Shown here: positions 1 to 11,098 of the stretch, piece after piece
How positions within the stretch are numbered: the stretch's first letter is position 1
Layout of the letters: every line of letters begins with the position of its first letter
From: Phymatolithon calcareum
Taxonomy: Eukaryota; Rhodophyta; Florideophyceae; Hapalidiales
Direction: 5' to 3'
Assembly (NCBI GenBank): GCA_977006965.1
Contig: OZ345383.1
Coordinates: 620,001-684,000 of the forward strand
Length of the DNA: 64,000 nt
Notes under the pieces: model-generated
The model's database searches: none
What the model was told of the DNA's origin: nothing
Seen by the model: the letters and a program-made list of their open reading frames with translations, nothing else
Translations under genes and position numbers: made by a program

Positions 1-104
1 ACCAAAAATTCAGTGGGGTCCAACGGAAAAGAACGCCGCCAGCGTTACCATTACCCCTCTATCTCAGCTAATCTCCTAGCGCAATCGCTTCTGAACATTA
101 AGAA

Positions 105-1820
105 ATGTCCCAACTGCCGTTAGGGTCGCACTTGATCAGACCGAGCATTCAAGTCGGCGACCATCTCCCCGCGATCGCCGTCATGGAAACACCCAACCAC
201 GCTGCCGTGCTACCGAAATGCAGCACGCCGCCACCACTCCCCGACATGTTTGATTTGATACCCTCCCTGGCGAGCAACGCGCTAGTCACAACGCCATCCA
301 ACTTTGAACGCATCGCGCAACTCGGTTCCGCACGCGCACGTTCCATCCCGGATCTACTTGAAGAAACGCTTGCGCTAGCCAACCGCTCGCAATGGTTGAG
401 TGATTTTCTGTTTGAATCCAATGTATCGGCCGACGTGGCCATGCTCTCCTCTCCCGTGGCGCTGAACTTTGCGTGCACGGCCGATGTATCCGAAACATCC
501 ATGGAAATCTCCGGTGCCCATTCCGGCGCCCTGGATACCGCGCTACAGGTTCATTGGGCGCTTGTACCTGCGTTTTGTGCCGACGGCGTGACGTGCGGCG
601 CCGCAGTCACTTCCTTGAACTTTTCCACGGCGCCTTCCGCTGCACAAGGCACACCGGGCACTGTGAAATCTGTCGGGCGTTACATCAGAGATGAATCCAC
701 GGCTGAATTTCTCCTATTCAAGACTGATGCACCTGACGAGGACGGTCTTGTGTGTTCCGTGTTACACATGAAACATCTGAGCAGTTCCGCCCGTGCTCGG
801 ACGTATATCAGATTTCGCGCACCGTCTTTCGGTGCACCCACGGCATCCGCGGTGTTGTTTGCCAGTTCGTGTGTTGAGAAGCATTGGTGTCCAGTGTGTA
901 AGAAGAGCCCGAACACCATGTGTTCATGTGTTTTGCAGTTTACTGTTCCCCGTCATCCACTGGATTACAGTTCGCGTCGTAATATGGTCTCGCATACGGG
1001 ACGTTTCATTGGCAATGCGCACTACTCCATCCTGTCGGGTCCGCATGCTGGTAGTACGGCTGAAATGTCTTCCCATTGCAATGTTATCGGAGGCTGTGAC
1101 AAGACGATTATCAAGAATCTTGCGGGTTGGGCTGTACAGCAGCGAATAATGGGGCTCGGTCCGCAAAAGGATCTCTTAACATCGCCCAAGATGAAGGCAA
1201 TTATTCACAGCAGCTCAATGCCTAGCATTTCCTCGACCTCTGCTATTCTTGATGCTGCACCAGGGATCAGCTCTGGAACGCCGTGCAGCTCAACGTCTGT
1301 TCCTAGTGTGTGTACTATTCTGGACTCGCCTAGCGCCTACTTGACGGAAGGTACATTGGACTTTGCGCTGGGTGGGTTTACCGGGCTGACGGATTTTGTC
1401 GCCCCGACAAATGGGTTCAATCCAGAGTCTGCAGACATGTCCGCGTCTTTGTTATCGTTTTTTCAGGGTGGCGTTTCACCAAAGCCTCCATTGGTGGCTG
1501 AGTCTACAACATTCGGCGGCTTGGGTGGGGTAACAACACCGACTTCTGCTCCGGTAGAGTTGGAAAATCAAGTGAGCAAGGAGGAAGCCGAGCGACTAGT
1601 TCGAAAACACAGGCGAAAACTGCGGAACCGAGAAGCCGCCGCTCGTAGTAATAAGAAACGGAAGGAGAATTATGAAACTTTGCAAAAGGACGTCGTGGAC
1701 ATTCGACAGCGGAAGGAGATGCTTGCAAGAAAGCTAGAGGCCCTGCAAGAAGAGAACGCGAAGCTGAAAGCACTTGATGCAAGCATCCCCCATCCTGTTG
1801 GACCAACAATAAGTGGATGA
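105..1820 (+). CDS. bZIP transcription factor
   Basis: A 571-codon intronless ORF. The C terminus (about residues 493-560) is a basic region followed by a leucine-zipper-like coiled coil, with leucine or similar hydrophobic residues at about seven-residue spacing, which places it among nuclear DNA-binding dimers. In the basic region the signature Asn is N508, but the position eight residues on, normally the invariant Arg of N-x7-R, is Asn (N516). A cysteine cluster C256, C262, C265, C273, C275 (C-x5-C-x2-C-x7-C-x-C) lies mid-protein and could bind metal. The rest is low-complexity Ser/Thr/Pro-rich, as in activation regions. The ATG at 105 is the first one in frame. AATAAA-like motifs occur near 1935-1945. 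The target genes cannot be inferred. Confidence 0.88.
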   Translation: MSQLPLGSHLIRPSIQVGDHLPAIAVMETPNHAAVLPKCSTPPPLPDMFDLIPSLASNALVTTPSNFERIAQLGSARARSIPDLLEETLALANRSQWLSDFLFESNVSADVAMLSSPVALNFACTADVSETSMEISGAHSGALDTALQVHWALVPAFCADGVTCGAAVTSLNFSTAPSAAQGTPGTVKSVGRYIRDESTAEFLLFKTDAPDEDGLVCSVLHMKHLSSSARARTYIRFRAPSFGAPTASAVLFASSCVEKHWCPVCKKSPNTMCSCVLQFTVPRHPLDYSSRRNMVSHTGRFIGNAHYSILSGPHAGSTAEMSSHCNVIGGCDKTIIKNLAGWAVQQRIMGLGPQKDLLTSPKMKAIIHSSSMPSISSTSAILDAAPGISSGTPCSSTSVPSVCTILDSPSAYLTEGTLDFALGGFTGLTDFVAPTNGFNPESADMSASLLSFFQGGVSPKPPLVAESTTFGGLGGVTTPTSAPVELENQVSKEEAERLVRKHRRKLRNREAAARSNKKRKENYETLQKDVVDIRQRKEMLARKLEALQEENAKLKALDASIPHPVGPTISG

Positions 1821-2846
1821 GGGAAGCGACCTCTGTAACCTGAACAAAAGATCGTGCAGCGGATAGGGAGAGGAGAGGAACATGAGCAGAGGAGGAGTGT
1901 ATTGCTTTGGAAGACGGTTGAGAGCTCGAGATTGTATAAATAAAAGAACACTTTTGCGTAATTCTGGCGGATGTCGCGTGTCACATAAGTGTTGTTCTAT
2001 TGGTGACGAGGCAATTCATCCATGGTGTCGGGAGCTGAGGTCGCGCTGATGTCCCGTTGGTCTCTGATGTGCGTATGAGCGCCTCTGGTCTGGTTCCGCA
2101 CTGTGGGTGGATAGGGATTGCAGTTTGATCACGCGAGATCCTTTGAAGTTTCCGTATAAATGCGTTGAAGCTCATTGCCAGGAACCTCATCGTTGACGGA
2201 AAGGGCGAAGACCAGTGAAGGAAAACGAGTGACTGAATTAATCCATTATTAAACTGCATATCCAGGTGTTGTCCATTCTTTGCATGCCGCCTTTTTTGTT
2301 GCCGTGACGAAGTAGCGGTCGTCTGGAGAGGGATAATGGACTATGAAATTCAAAAAGGATTTAAAAATACGAGCGACCAAATTACGCTGAACAGTGCAAC
2401 AGTCGAGTCCGTTGGGATCAGACACGTTTACTCGCTGGCGGGGAACATGATTGCAGAAGGAACAACCATCCACACATTAAATGCATGCGTGGCATATTTG
2501 CACCAAGAAGCACTGTTGGGCTACAACGTGTGGAACACCAATGCACTTTGTATATGTCAGCCACAGTCCGCGCACCACATTTGTTTCTGCACCCCAGCAT
2601 CTGCGGTCTCAACAATTGCGGCATCAACTCCTCCGATTTCCTTTCCACACAGCAAACGATCGCGCTTAACCTTCCCTATGGTCACTCCATCACATTTCCT
2701 TGCGAGTTAGTGGACGTCAAGATTCGCCCATGACACCAGTGGAAGAATCACACCCGCCAAGTATCCGCCAATGCCGCTCCCCTACACCCACTAGTCCACC
2801 GACTTCACGTCCGAATCAACAGCTCCAATTTTCGCCAGTCAACCCG
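1821..2846. other. Convergent intergenic region between bZIP and SPFH genes
   Basis: This holds the 3' flanks of two genes that face each other. Short overlapping open frames on both strands show no family motif and no consistent frame, so I see no gene. An AATAAA-type signal for the bZIP gene lies near 1938. Confidence 0.5.
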
Positions 2847-4933
2847 CTAGATACTTTCGGTGTACCCTTCAAGGTCTCCATCGCTTCCTGTCGCACGTAG
2901 TGCGAACGATTCAGGCACCACACGACGCTTCGGAACGCCGGTAGCACCGCCCCTCGTTCTTCGAAATTCAAGAGATCGTCGTGGTTGCAAAGTAGATGCC
3001 TTTTTCGCATTTGTCGAGTCTCCGACTTCATCTTCGCTGTCCAACGTTGTATTTGACTTCTGATGCGAAATGACAGGGCGTTCTACGCTACGGCTCGAGG
3101 ACTTGCGCGCCAGATTCGGATTCGGCGGCCGCATTCGTCGTGCAGCATGGCTCCAGGCGGGGCTCACCTCCTCGGGGCGCACCACTGTGAAGTCGACTGC
3201 CGGCAAGACCTCGTCTTCATTTTCTTCTGCTTCTGCACGCTCGACCCTCTGATCGGAGAGACTCGACAACCAGATATTTCGCTGTTTGGACGTTGAGCTA
3301 CTCCTCTTTTTCCCAGCCTCCCGTGGACCTTCACCGCTACCCACGGAGCGCTGGGACACTGGGTGACTCTTGGGCACCGGCGGCCGCTCAAGGTTTGTAC
3401 TATGCGATGGCGGGACGGGCACGACCACATTTCCCGATGCACTCGAGGAAAGTTTGGTTGCAAAATACCCTGTCCCAGTGCCGGCCGGCGGCCCGGGAAC
3501 CCCACCTCGACTTACCGTACCAGAGCTTCCGCCTCCGCTTTCTTGAGCTCGTACCCTGGGTCGCGCGCGCCGTTCCTGGGACGAAGACGATCTAGGCGGT
3601 GGCGACGTTGGCGTTGGACGGATATAGGGAGGTGGTGGTGACGTGCGCTGGGGAGGTCGCATTGACGGCGAAGGTGGCGACACAGAGGACTCAACGTGTG
3701 ATGGAATGCGCGAATTGCCCCTTGAAGATCGGAGCTGCGATTCCATGATGTTGAGTGCCTCATCCACGATTTTGCTAGGCCCTGATGCATCAATAGAAAC
3801 GGTACCAGAGTTCTTCCGGAGCCCAAGTGAGAGAGCATCAATGTATTTTGTTGCAATCCATACGCGAGCTGCGTCACGGCCGCTGGGACGGTCCAAGGCG
3901 TCAGCGATTGCATTGAGAGCGCCTGCATTGGCATCGCCCTTGATCAAGATGGCGTCGGCATCAGCTTGAGCATCATTGTGCTTGACAAGGCTTCGCGACT
4001 CGCTCTGGGTCATCATTTCACGATTTGTGGATTCTACCTGGATGTCGCGCGAGCGCCCCTGATTCTCTGCACGAGTGTCGTCGATCTGCTGTTGCAGACG
4101 CACTTGCACGAGCTCGTTATAGGTACGAGCGAGTGCCTCTGGTAGAGTAATTTCCGTTGAGATGCGCATACAGCGTGTTCCCCAAACATTTGTGGCTTCA
4201 TTGATGGTATGGGCGATGCGACCCCAGAGATATTCAAGATCGCTGAAGAGAGAATCAACGGACATACGGCCGAACTCATCGTGCACAGCGGCTGCCGCGA
4301 GATCGACGAGAGCTTCTTTCATATTCTCTACTGCGTAAGCGGCAGCAACAGGATCAACGACCTACGAATCATATAACATAGAAGGACGCACACCAAAAGA
4401 TCTGTGAGTAACGGAACTGCTCAGGAACCGCACGGAGAAAAAGTTACGTGGTCGCATACCATGTAGAAGACAGTTCCCTTGACGGTTAGAAGCACATTCT
4501 CCGAGGTGGGAACATTTGTGGTTGCAAAGACAAGTTTTTGCATCTTTTTGCTGAACGAATACGCGACCCTATCCAATCCAGGAACCAGCATACGGATGCC
4601 AGGCTGTACAATGCGATTAAAGACGCCGGCCCGCTCGATAAGATACACTGTGTTCTCTGGCACACGAACAGTGCACCATCGGGCAGCAACCTGAGGATCA
4701 TCGCGTTCGGGAGGTTCCTCCGCTAACTGCTCATCTGGGTCAGTCCAGACAAAGCCGCGCGGGAGGCGATTGAGCGTGCGTTGAGGGCGCGGGTTGCGGT
4801 ACTTGGACTGACCACGGGTGACGCGCGGAACATCGTCGCTAGCAGCACTTGAGCCGGAGCCGGTGACGGACGAGCCACGTGGGGTGCAAGAGTCCTGACG
4901 AGAGCGTTCAAGTGCCGACCCCGTGTGGTCCAT
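2847..4933 (-). CDS. SPFH/stomatin-like (SLP-2-type) protein, two exons
   Basis: I read this as complement(join(2847..4361,4460..4933)), 662 residues. The 98-bp intron (4362-4459) has GT at 4459-4458 and AG at 4363-4362, and splicing joins the two halves of one SPFH domain in frame. Exon 1 has a Ser/Pro-rich leader and the start of the domain (VPENTVYLIERAGVF, then LVPGLDRVAYSF). Exon 2 continues with the helical part, a Glu/Gln-rich stretch and the Ala-rich segment common in SLP-2 proteins. A long basic, Ser/Pro-rich tail of about 270 residues follows, well beyond the family's usual 350-400 residue length. Family members scaffold membrane microdomains, often in mitochondria. The frame stays open upstream of the ATG at 4933 with Arg-rich codons but no Met, so an unseen 5' exon carrying a targeting peptide is possible. 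Confidence 0.82.
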
Positions 4934-6638
4934 CACGACCAGGGGTGGATTGCGTGGCGGCGGGCTCGCAGGTGCTGAAGCGGGAGCGGCGGGAAGAAAC
5001 GGATGGGGATGACGACCGCGGAGAATTCGCAGTAGCCCACGTTGCTTCCAACCAAGTCTTTCTGGCCCAAAGATTTGTGCGAGGTTTGTGACTTGTATGA
5101 GGGCGGCGTATATTTCAGTTATTTATGGGTCAGTGTTGTATTCCACGCCCCACTCTTTCAAAGAATTTGCGAAATTGACGTATTTCTATGATGCAATCAG
5201 TTGCTCTTGCCAGATCATAAGGGGACCTCTGCATGTGATACTCTGTGGGCAACTGCGGGTGATCATCACCCTCAATTGCTTACTCATGCATCAGAAGCAA
5301 CGTCAATCTGTTTCATCATGCCAGCTGCAAGTGAGTAACGTTCTGGACTGTGGTGAAGTTACTGCAGTAACATGCACCCGTTGTCCTCAAGCGAACAGTC
5401 TAGTGTCTATTGAACGCTTGGTCCTCAATTGAGGGTAAGAGTTTCATATTTACAGCGCCTTTGTAGGTACCGGTCGGTCGCCGTACAATAGACAATAAGC
5501 GGCGACAACAAGTGTTCTGTGCTTCTCGACGGCACGTTTTCCCAGCTCTGAGGGCAACATGAAAAATCTTGCAGTGCAGAAGTCTATACCTCCGAGTATA
5601 AGGACACTTGCAAATACTTTTACGTGATCGGAAAATGAAGTGGTTATCAATACTTAGCCTGTCCTGCAAACTTGGAGCACGATAGTCCAAACAGTTGGCC
5701 AAAGGCCTAGATTGGTATACGGGAAGGAAAGTGTCTGTGCTTTACTTCCTACCAATGCATTCTGCCTCCCTCCATCCTACGAAGGAAGACTAGAGCGACT
5801 AAAGTAGGGCTGAGAGACTGTGTCCGAACTATAGGCAGACCCAAATAAGGGTCGGTAGTAGTACCCGCCATCACTCGTGAAGAGTACACGAAGTACTACG
5901 TGTAGTCCGAGCACGAAGTCCAAGACATAGCCGGCCCGTGATGCAAATTCTCCAAACACAAGAGGCAGCAAGAGATCGACTGTGAGTCTGCCCCTGTTGC
6001 GCTCGATGATTCCTTTTTTCTTGCAACGCATTGCCTTGTGGGCTTCCTGGGCAAAAAACCTTTATTCTCCCAAAGCAACATAACCCCAAAAGAATGTGCA
6101 ATTAGTACCACTAAATCTATGTAGATTAAGACGAGGCGTTCTTCGTGCTCGCTAATTAGGAAAGCACTCTTATTCTCCGCCTGTCGCTCGATGCACTTTT
6201 CCGCTCGGAGCGAACGTATATTTTCCACGATTCCGAATTCGCCATCGGTTGTCCTCCACTCTCTGTCACTCTTCCAGGCATGCGACATCAATATAATGCA
6301 CATTTACAGGGGTTCTTTTAATTAGGACTTGGGCATGTAGCTCTCTCTTTCCTTATTGCAGTAAACTGGAGCTGTTCTAGATATACCCCGCGTACAAGGG
6401 CCCTTGTAGAGGCCTCTGAAATGCTCCAGAGCTAGATCCATTTTGGGTGCTCGCTTACAACGGGGGGTCTCAGGAGAATTCATATTTTGCGTCCGTCTTA
6501 CCAAGTTTTAGTCTCGCAAAGTCCTCCGTTGCCATCCAGATAATGGTGACTGGAAATGAGGACGCGGCATAGACTTCGCTGGCTCCTGTCTGCATCTATC
6601 GTACATAAATGTGCCATAGATCCAAGCAAATTGGAAAT
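4934..6638. other. Intergenic stretch, no convincing gene
   Basis: Only short open frames. A weak minus-strand candidate at about 5777-6303 encodes hydrophobic segments but needs a frame change near 6030 and matches nothing I recognise. It could be a decayed membrane-protein gene. The 5' end of the SPFH gene probably lies in the first 200 bases. Confidence 0.35.
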
Positions 6639-6779
6639 CAGTCAAACCTGTGTAACTGCAAAGGTTCGAGACAGGTGGGTGGTTTTCAGTTAGAGAGGAT
6701 TTTCAGTTCTGAACTTCCTATCATACCACTATCTCTCAGCCACTTTTCAAATAGCTTACAGCAAGTGTACATGTCGGCA

Positions 6780-6839
6780 GTCGAATCATCCAGAATGCGC
6801 TCGAGAGGTACCTCTCGAGCGCATTCTGGATGATTCGAC
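6780..6839. repeat. Perfect 60-bp palindrome
   Basis: Positions 6780-6809 are exactly the reverse complement of 6810-6839, with no spacer; the centre is the KpnI-like GGTACC. It lies inside the MITE at 6639-7167. Confidence 0.95.
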
Positions 6840-6842
6840 AGC

Positions 6843-6924
6843 CTAAGAACCATTTCGACTTCTTTCGCCACCGAAATGCCCACGTGGGCATTTCGGTGGC
6901 GAAAGAAGTCGAAATGGTTCTTAG
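6843..6924. repeat. Perfect 82-bp palindrome
   Basis: Positions 6843-6883 are exactly the reverse complement of 6884-6924, centred on CACGTG with no loop. Only three bases separate it from the preceding 60-bp palindrome, and the two share no obvious sequence. Confidence 0.95.
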
Positions 6925-7385
6925 ATGCTGAGTAGGATCGAACACGTGTAACATTGTGTGAAGGCAACGTGAACCAGTCATGTGAAAAGTACCCTCAAAA
7001 AATAAACGAAAAATAAATGCTCGAAGTTGACAGCTTTGCAGTTGGCGAGTTTGCAGGTCACCCTAAAATTTGTTTATTTTTAGTCCATTTTTGGTCGGGA
7101 ACTGCAGTCCGTTTGCAGTTTTACAGTTTTTTCAGATACAGAGTTTGCAGTTACACAGGTTTGACTGTAATGCTATTGCTGTGCGCGGTTTTAGCCAGTC
7201 CGACTAATGCCGCGTTCTTAAGTCGTTATTCAGTGGATTTAAGAAGGTACCATGTGTCCCAACTTGAGGCATGTCGGCACCTTTCTATGATGATGATGCT
7301 TGCTTTATTCCCCTAAGAGGCTAGCACGTCTAGAAGGCTTCATTTGATCCCACTTGCTGAAATCGGAGGAGTTTGATATGTCCGA

Positions 7386-7452
7386 TCCAATATCTTGGTT
7401 TGGTATATCGCCAAGGAGTCCTTGGCGATATTCAAAATCAAGATATTGAATC
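7386..7452. repeat. Imperfect hairpin, miRNA-precursor-like
   Basis: The two arms of about 33 nt (from GATCCAATATCTTGG and ending CAAGATATTGAATC) pair with a few mismatches and a very small loop around TCGCCAAGGA/TCCTTGGCGA. No flanking TIR or target duplication was found. It could be a decayed foldback element as easily as an RNA hairpin. The rest of 7168-7621 has no gene that I can see. Confidence 0.5.
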
Positions 7453-7621
7453 AGCTATGACAAACGCTTCCGAGCTCAGAAAATGGAATTTAGTGCCTGA
7501 ATTATATGCGTCGAAGTTAGAGGACCTTGAAAGGCCGCCGCTAATTTCTATATAGATAAGCAACTCTGATGCCTTGAAAGTGCTTTCAAGCCAGTATAGA
7601 GTTGGCTTTATAAAACAAACT

Positions 7622-7738
7622 CAGGACTAACTAACAATTTCTATTGCAATATCTTCAATTCTGCAATTAGAATTGCATTTGGTGAATAGACTCGATTTGC
7701 AATTAATTGGAATTGCAATTTAATTCGTTCTGGGCCTG
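7622..7738. mobile_element. Short hAT-like MITE
   Basis: The termini CAGGACTAACTAACAATTTC and the reverse complement of the right end (CAGGCCCAGAACGAATTAAA) align, and the inside is rich in ATTGCAAT motifs, as in the subterminal regions of the hAT elements elsewhere in the window. I could not find a clean 8-bp target duplication, so the ends are provisional. Confidence 0.4.
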
Positions 7739-7937
7739 CAAAGAAGGCAATCGAGTGTTTGGTTTCTCCGCCCCAATCTTCATTGCCATTTGGAAACGTA
7801 CTTCGAATGAACGACCGCCGCCCGGTCGGCAAAATTCTACTCCAATGTGCTAACCCAGACCAGGAATCAATCTTGAGTAACGTGTTCAACCGCAACGTGC
7901 AAGCGCCTCTCAGTGGCGCAAACGACAGGGTCGAAGC

Positions 7938-8225
7938 CACCTGTGCTATAGGCGAAACTGCCTCCGCTCACCTATGCGCATTTTTCGATATGATGCAGAA
8001 CTTAATGTGAGGTCGCCGGTTCGAATCCTGTTACGAGCAAGAATTGAATTACTTTCCGCTAAGGGAGTACGGATATCGCCGTGTAGTGGTGTGTCCGCAG
8101 TCTCTAGGGAAGTAGTTACGCGAGTACTCAAAATGATATCCAACTCGGGAACATCTTAGAGGCCCCTTAGATATGGAGTACACTTTTGTGTACTTCCAAT
8201 AAACTATCGCAATAAGGAAAAAAAG
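7938..8225 (+). repeat. tRNA-derived SINE, family B, copy 1
   Basis: The head contains a tRNA-type B box (GGTTCGAATCC near 8020). The body aligns along its whole length, in the same orientation, with 53352-53644. The tail is A-rich (AATAAA, then AAGGAAAAAAAG). The A box is more decayed than in copy 2 and no convincing target duplication remains, so this is probably the older copy. Confidence 0.75.
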
Positions 8226-8335
8226 AAGGGTCTAATGACCAGACTTAGGCCGTCGAAGTGATGCTAGCCTCACTTGGGGAGATCCAGACAACAATGCGTT
8301 ATCGATACAATTATATCCCTTTATCAGAAACAGAC

Positions 8336-9519
8336 CTAAAGTCCCAGAGCTTCCATGTCACGATCTACAAACCCGTGCTTCGAAAGTTCTTCAACAAGCC
8401 AATTCACCCACGTCTTACAGCTCTGAAACATTATAGTCAAGCTGTACCCACGTCCCCGTGTTACATCCTGTGTCCACAGCATTGGACCCGACAACTCTAT
8501 AAGGGGCGCGGGACTGCTTTCTAACGGCGCCGGCGTAGCCAGCATCTTCTCATGATCGCGCCTGTCAGCGGCCCAGAACGTCGCGTCAATTTTGGCTTGC
8601 TCTTCTTTCTGTGTCTTCCTCTCTTCCGGACTTGAGTCATCTGCAAAATGCGCCTTGGCAGGGGTGTTGCTGCTTACGGCCTGAGCAATGTCTTTCAATC
8701 GGAGCTCGGCGGGGCCTGATCCTTTGGCAAATACGCCGGGAATACCATTTTTCACGGGCTTGTGATGACACGGGTCGCCATTGCACTCTCCTACGAAGTC
8801 GGATGTGGACGCACATGTTCCGGGGGTCACATCTGTACGTGTAGTCTTACCTGGAATGAACGTTGGTTTGTAAGATGGGGCAAATGGCCCACCTTTAATG
8901 CGGACAAAGGCGCAAGTGTAGTAGTCGTGGAACTCCGCGCGCTTCCGCTTCCAGTGTAAACCGCCAAACCTAAGGGAAGAACAAAAAGTGAAGAACGAAG
9001 TTAGGAGAAAGTATTTTCAATGCGGATGAGAAAAAGTGCAAATTGAGCTTACCACGCCATGGCGAAAACGTAGTCACCATCTGGAAACACTTCGGGGATG
9101 CGCATCTCGTTTCGATAAGCAAAACCGTTCATGTCGGTGCCGCAAGTTGAGCTTTTCCCGCACTTGTAGCGACCTTGTGCAAAACATCCGTACTCGAACG
9201 AATATTTCTCATGATGGTAGTGGGAAAACATTTGATTCACGGGCACGAGTGAGCGGCGGTAATATCCGCCCTCATGATTATTTCTATGCCATGATACTCG
9301 GACTGTCGCTCCACGCTCCCATACCTCCGAAGGACTTTCCGGAGTATTCCGAGCGCGCGCATAACCCGTGCGCCAAAGCATGGGGCACGGTCCTGTGCAG
9401 TCGGGGGCATTGCAATCAATGCGGTTATAGGGCATTGGTGCCTTTAGGTTAAAATGCCCGGTGGTGGGCACAGCTAGGATGCAAATAATAAGGGTAAGTA
9501 AGAAAAGAGTTGAGGTCAT
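8336..9519 (-). CDS. Secreted histidine-brace (LPMO-like) protein, two exons
   Basis: complement(join(8336..8969,9053..9519)), 366 residues. The 83-bp intron has GTAAGC at its start and TTAG at its end, and splicing restores the W-F-G-G-L-H-W stretch that is uninterrupted in the paralogue at 59587-60558. A signal peptide (about residues 1-21) would leave histidine (H22) as the mature N terminus, and a second His (H82) lies in NNHEGGYYRRSLVP. This is the two-histidine copper brace arrangement of lytic polysaccharide monooxygenases. Many paired cysteines (C36, C41, C45, C112, C120, C126) fit an extracellular disulfide-rich fold. The final 100 residues are Lys/Glu/Ala-rich and poorly conserved. 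Assignment to a known AA family, and the substrate (possibly a wall galactan or cellulose), are not visible. Confidence 0.75.
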
Positions 9520-9994
9520 GTTGAGGGAGGAGTTGGTTGAGCATGGATGATTGTGTGAGAGTTTGCCCTCCTTGTGAAGACGCGAGGTCCTTTTAAGGTG
9601 TCAAAAGTTGCTTGCCTCCAACGCAGTGCATTTGTGCACTTTCCAATTGTATTCTCTCCACACTGACAATACCACGGCTATTTCCCATTCCGGGCATTCT
9701 CTGTCTCGATTTGCAGTGCACAAGATGAACGTGTGGGTGATAACGGCAATGGATTTTCCATGAGCCAAGTTTCCTGCATTTAGGTGGTTGCGTTTTCGCA
9801 GTTGCCGGAAGTATATTAAACACTTGAATTAGCCGTCCTTCCCTTAGAGTTGAGCATTTGCTTTGGAATTGCACTATCTTTTTTGAGCATTTTTGCATAC
9901 ACGGCAGATCGCTGAGAGCGGAAGTACGTCTGTAGCGTTCAACTGTGTTGATAAGTAAATAGGATGTCGTCGACAGCGGAACAAGCTTCCGTAC

Positions 9995-10320
9995 CAAAGC
10001 ATTGGAATTATTTATTTATTTTTTTCTTTTCTCGAAAAGTGTCGAGAATAAATAATTTATTGTTGAACGCAGAAGCAATAAATTATTGTATTCAAGTTCA
10101 GCGAGGTATAAATAACTGGTTATTCCCCGAATTATTGGATCCTTCTTGCTACTTTCTGTCGCGATAGAATAACCGGATCGAAAAAATGAGGAGTCCGATA
10201 CAATAATTGTCGCAACCACGACGATCTCAATAAATACAATAAATATGCGAGACTCAGGAATAAATTATTGGAACAATAATTTAAATAATTACAATAGCAA
10301 TTATTTTTTCCAATGCTTTG
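9995..10320. mobile_element. hAT-type MITE with 8-bp TSD
   Basis: The 13-bp inverted termini CAAAGCATTGGAA / TTCCAATGCTTTG are flanked by the exact 8-bp direct repeat TTCCGTAC (9987-9994 and 10321-10328). An 8-bp duplication is characteristic of the hAT superfamily. The interior is extremely AT-rich, with repeated AATAATT motifs, and codes for nothing. Confidence 0.85.
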
Positions 10321-10328
10321 TTCCGTAC

Positions 10329-11098
10329 AGGGTGAAAATTTGAAGTTTAATCATTAGAGTGTGTTCGATTACATGAAATGTGGGCACATTTAGATAAAAT
10401 AGTGACGGAAGCTTTTGGTTCTAGAACCAGTTGCTTTCATACGACCGTATAACACATAAGCTCAAGAGAGGCCAATGGTGGTGCCCTTACTGATCAGAGA
10501 TACAAAATCGGCTAACCACATGCACCATCTCAAAGCCTAATTGCTTCTTAATACAGTTGCGATCAGTCTGTGCAACACCAAACGAAATGGATGCACAACA
10601 AATGGTACCCAAGTTCCAAAGGAACGAAAAGTGTGACATCAACATCTTTTCAAACTGCAATGCAGGCACAGCGCAAGAGCCATGCATCACACATTACCAC
10701 TGTTAGCACAGATAGTCTAGAGACTGCGTGTATCTGTACCTCAGGAATGGGACATGCAGCTCCTGATGAATCTAGTCTCCGAAACCAGGGAGACAATGCA
10801 TCCGTACATAGCTAACAACACTACCTCTGAAAATGGTGAGCACTTGCAGAGTTGGAAACGCATGTTTGGGACATTTGAACTGACGTGACTCTTAAAGTCT
10901 CTGCAAGACCTCAACGCATTGCTGCCTTCGGTTGAGCATGTCACAAAATTGCTGTGCGTGTAACACAAATCTTCTATTCCTGGGCACGAGGTACTTCAAA
11001 CATGAATAAACAACTTGTACTTCTAGCATTCCCCAACCCCTACCATAGCTTCCTCAATCGCACCGACGGTACATTCAATAAACATAAACAAACTCTGC
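10329..11098. other. Intergenic, 3' side of EFG1
   Basis: Short open frames without motifs. AATAAA-like sequences near 11080-11090 on the minus-strand side fit the 3' end of EFG1. No element boundaries found. Confidence 0.45.

Larger units (their letters stand above)
6639..7167. mobile_element. pogo/Tc1-like MITE with long TIRs
   Basis: The left end CAGTCAAACCTGTGTAACTG (from 6639) is matched by its reverse complement ending at 7167 (CAGTTACACAGGTTTGACTG), giving inverted repeats of about 23 bp. The right flank is TA; the left flank is AT, so the expected TA duplication is decayed on one side. The 529-bp element holds no intact transposase. Its termini resemble those of the element at 29967-38347. 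Two adjacent perfect palindromes sit in its middle. Confidence 0.72.

Noticed and set aside
9593-9997. 134-codon minus-strand ORF
   Set aside because: It overlaps the left end of the hAT MITE and has no domain or composition typical of protein.
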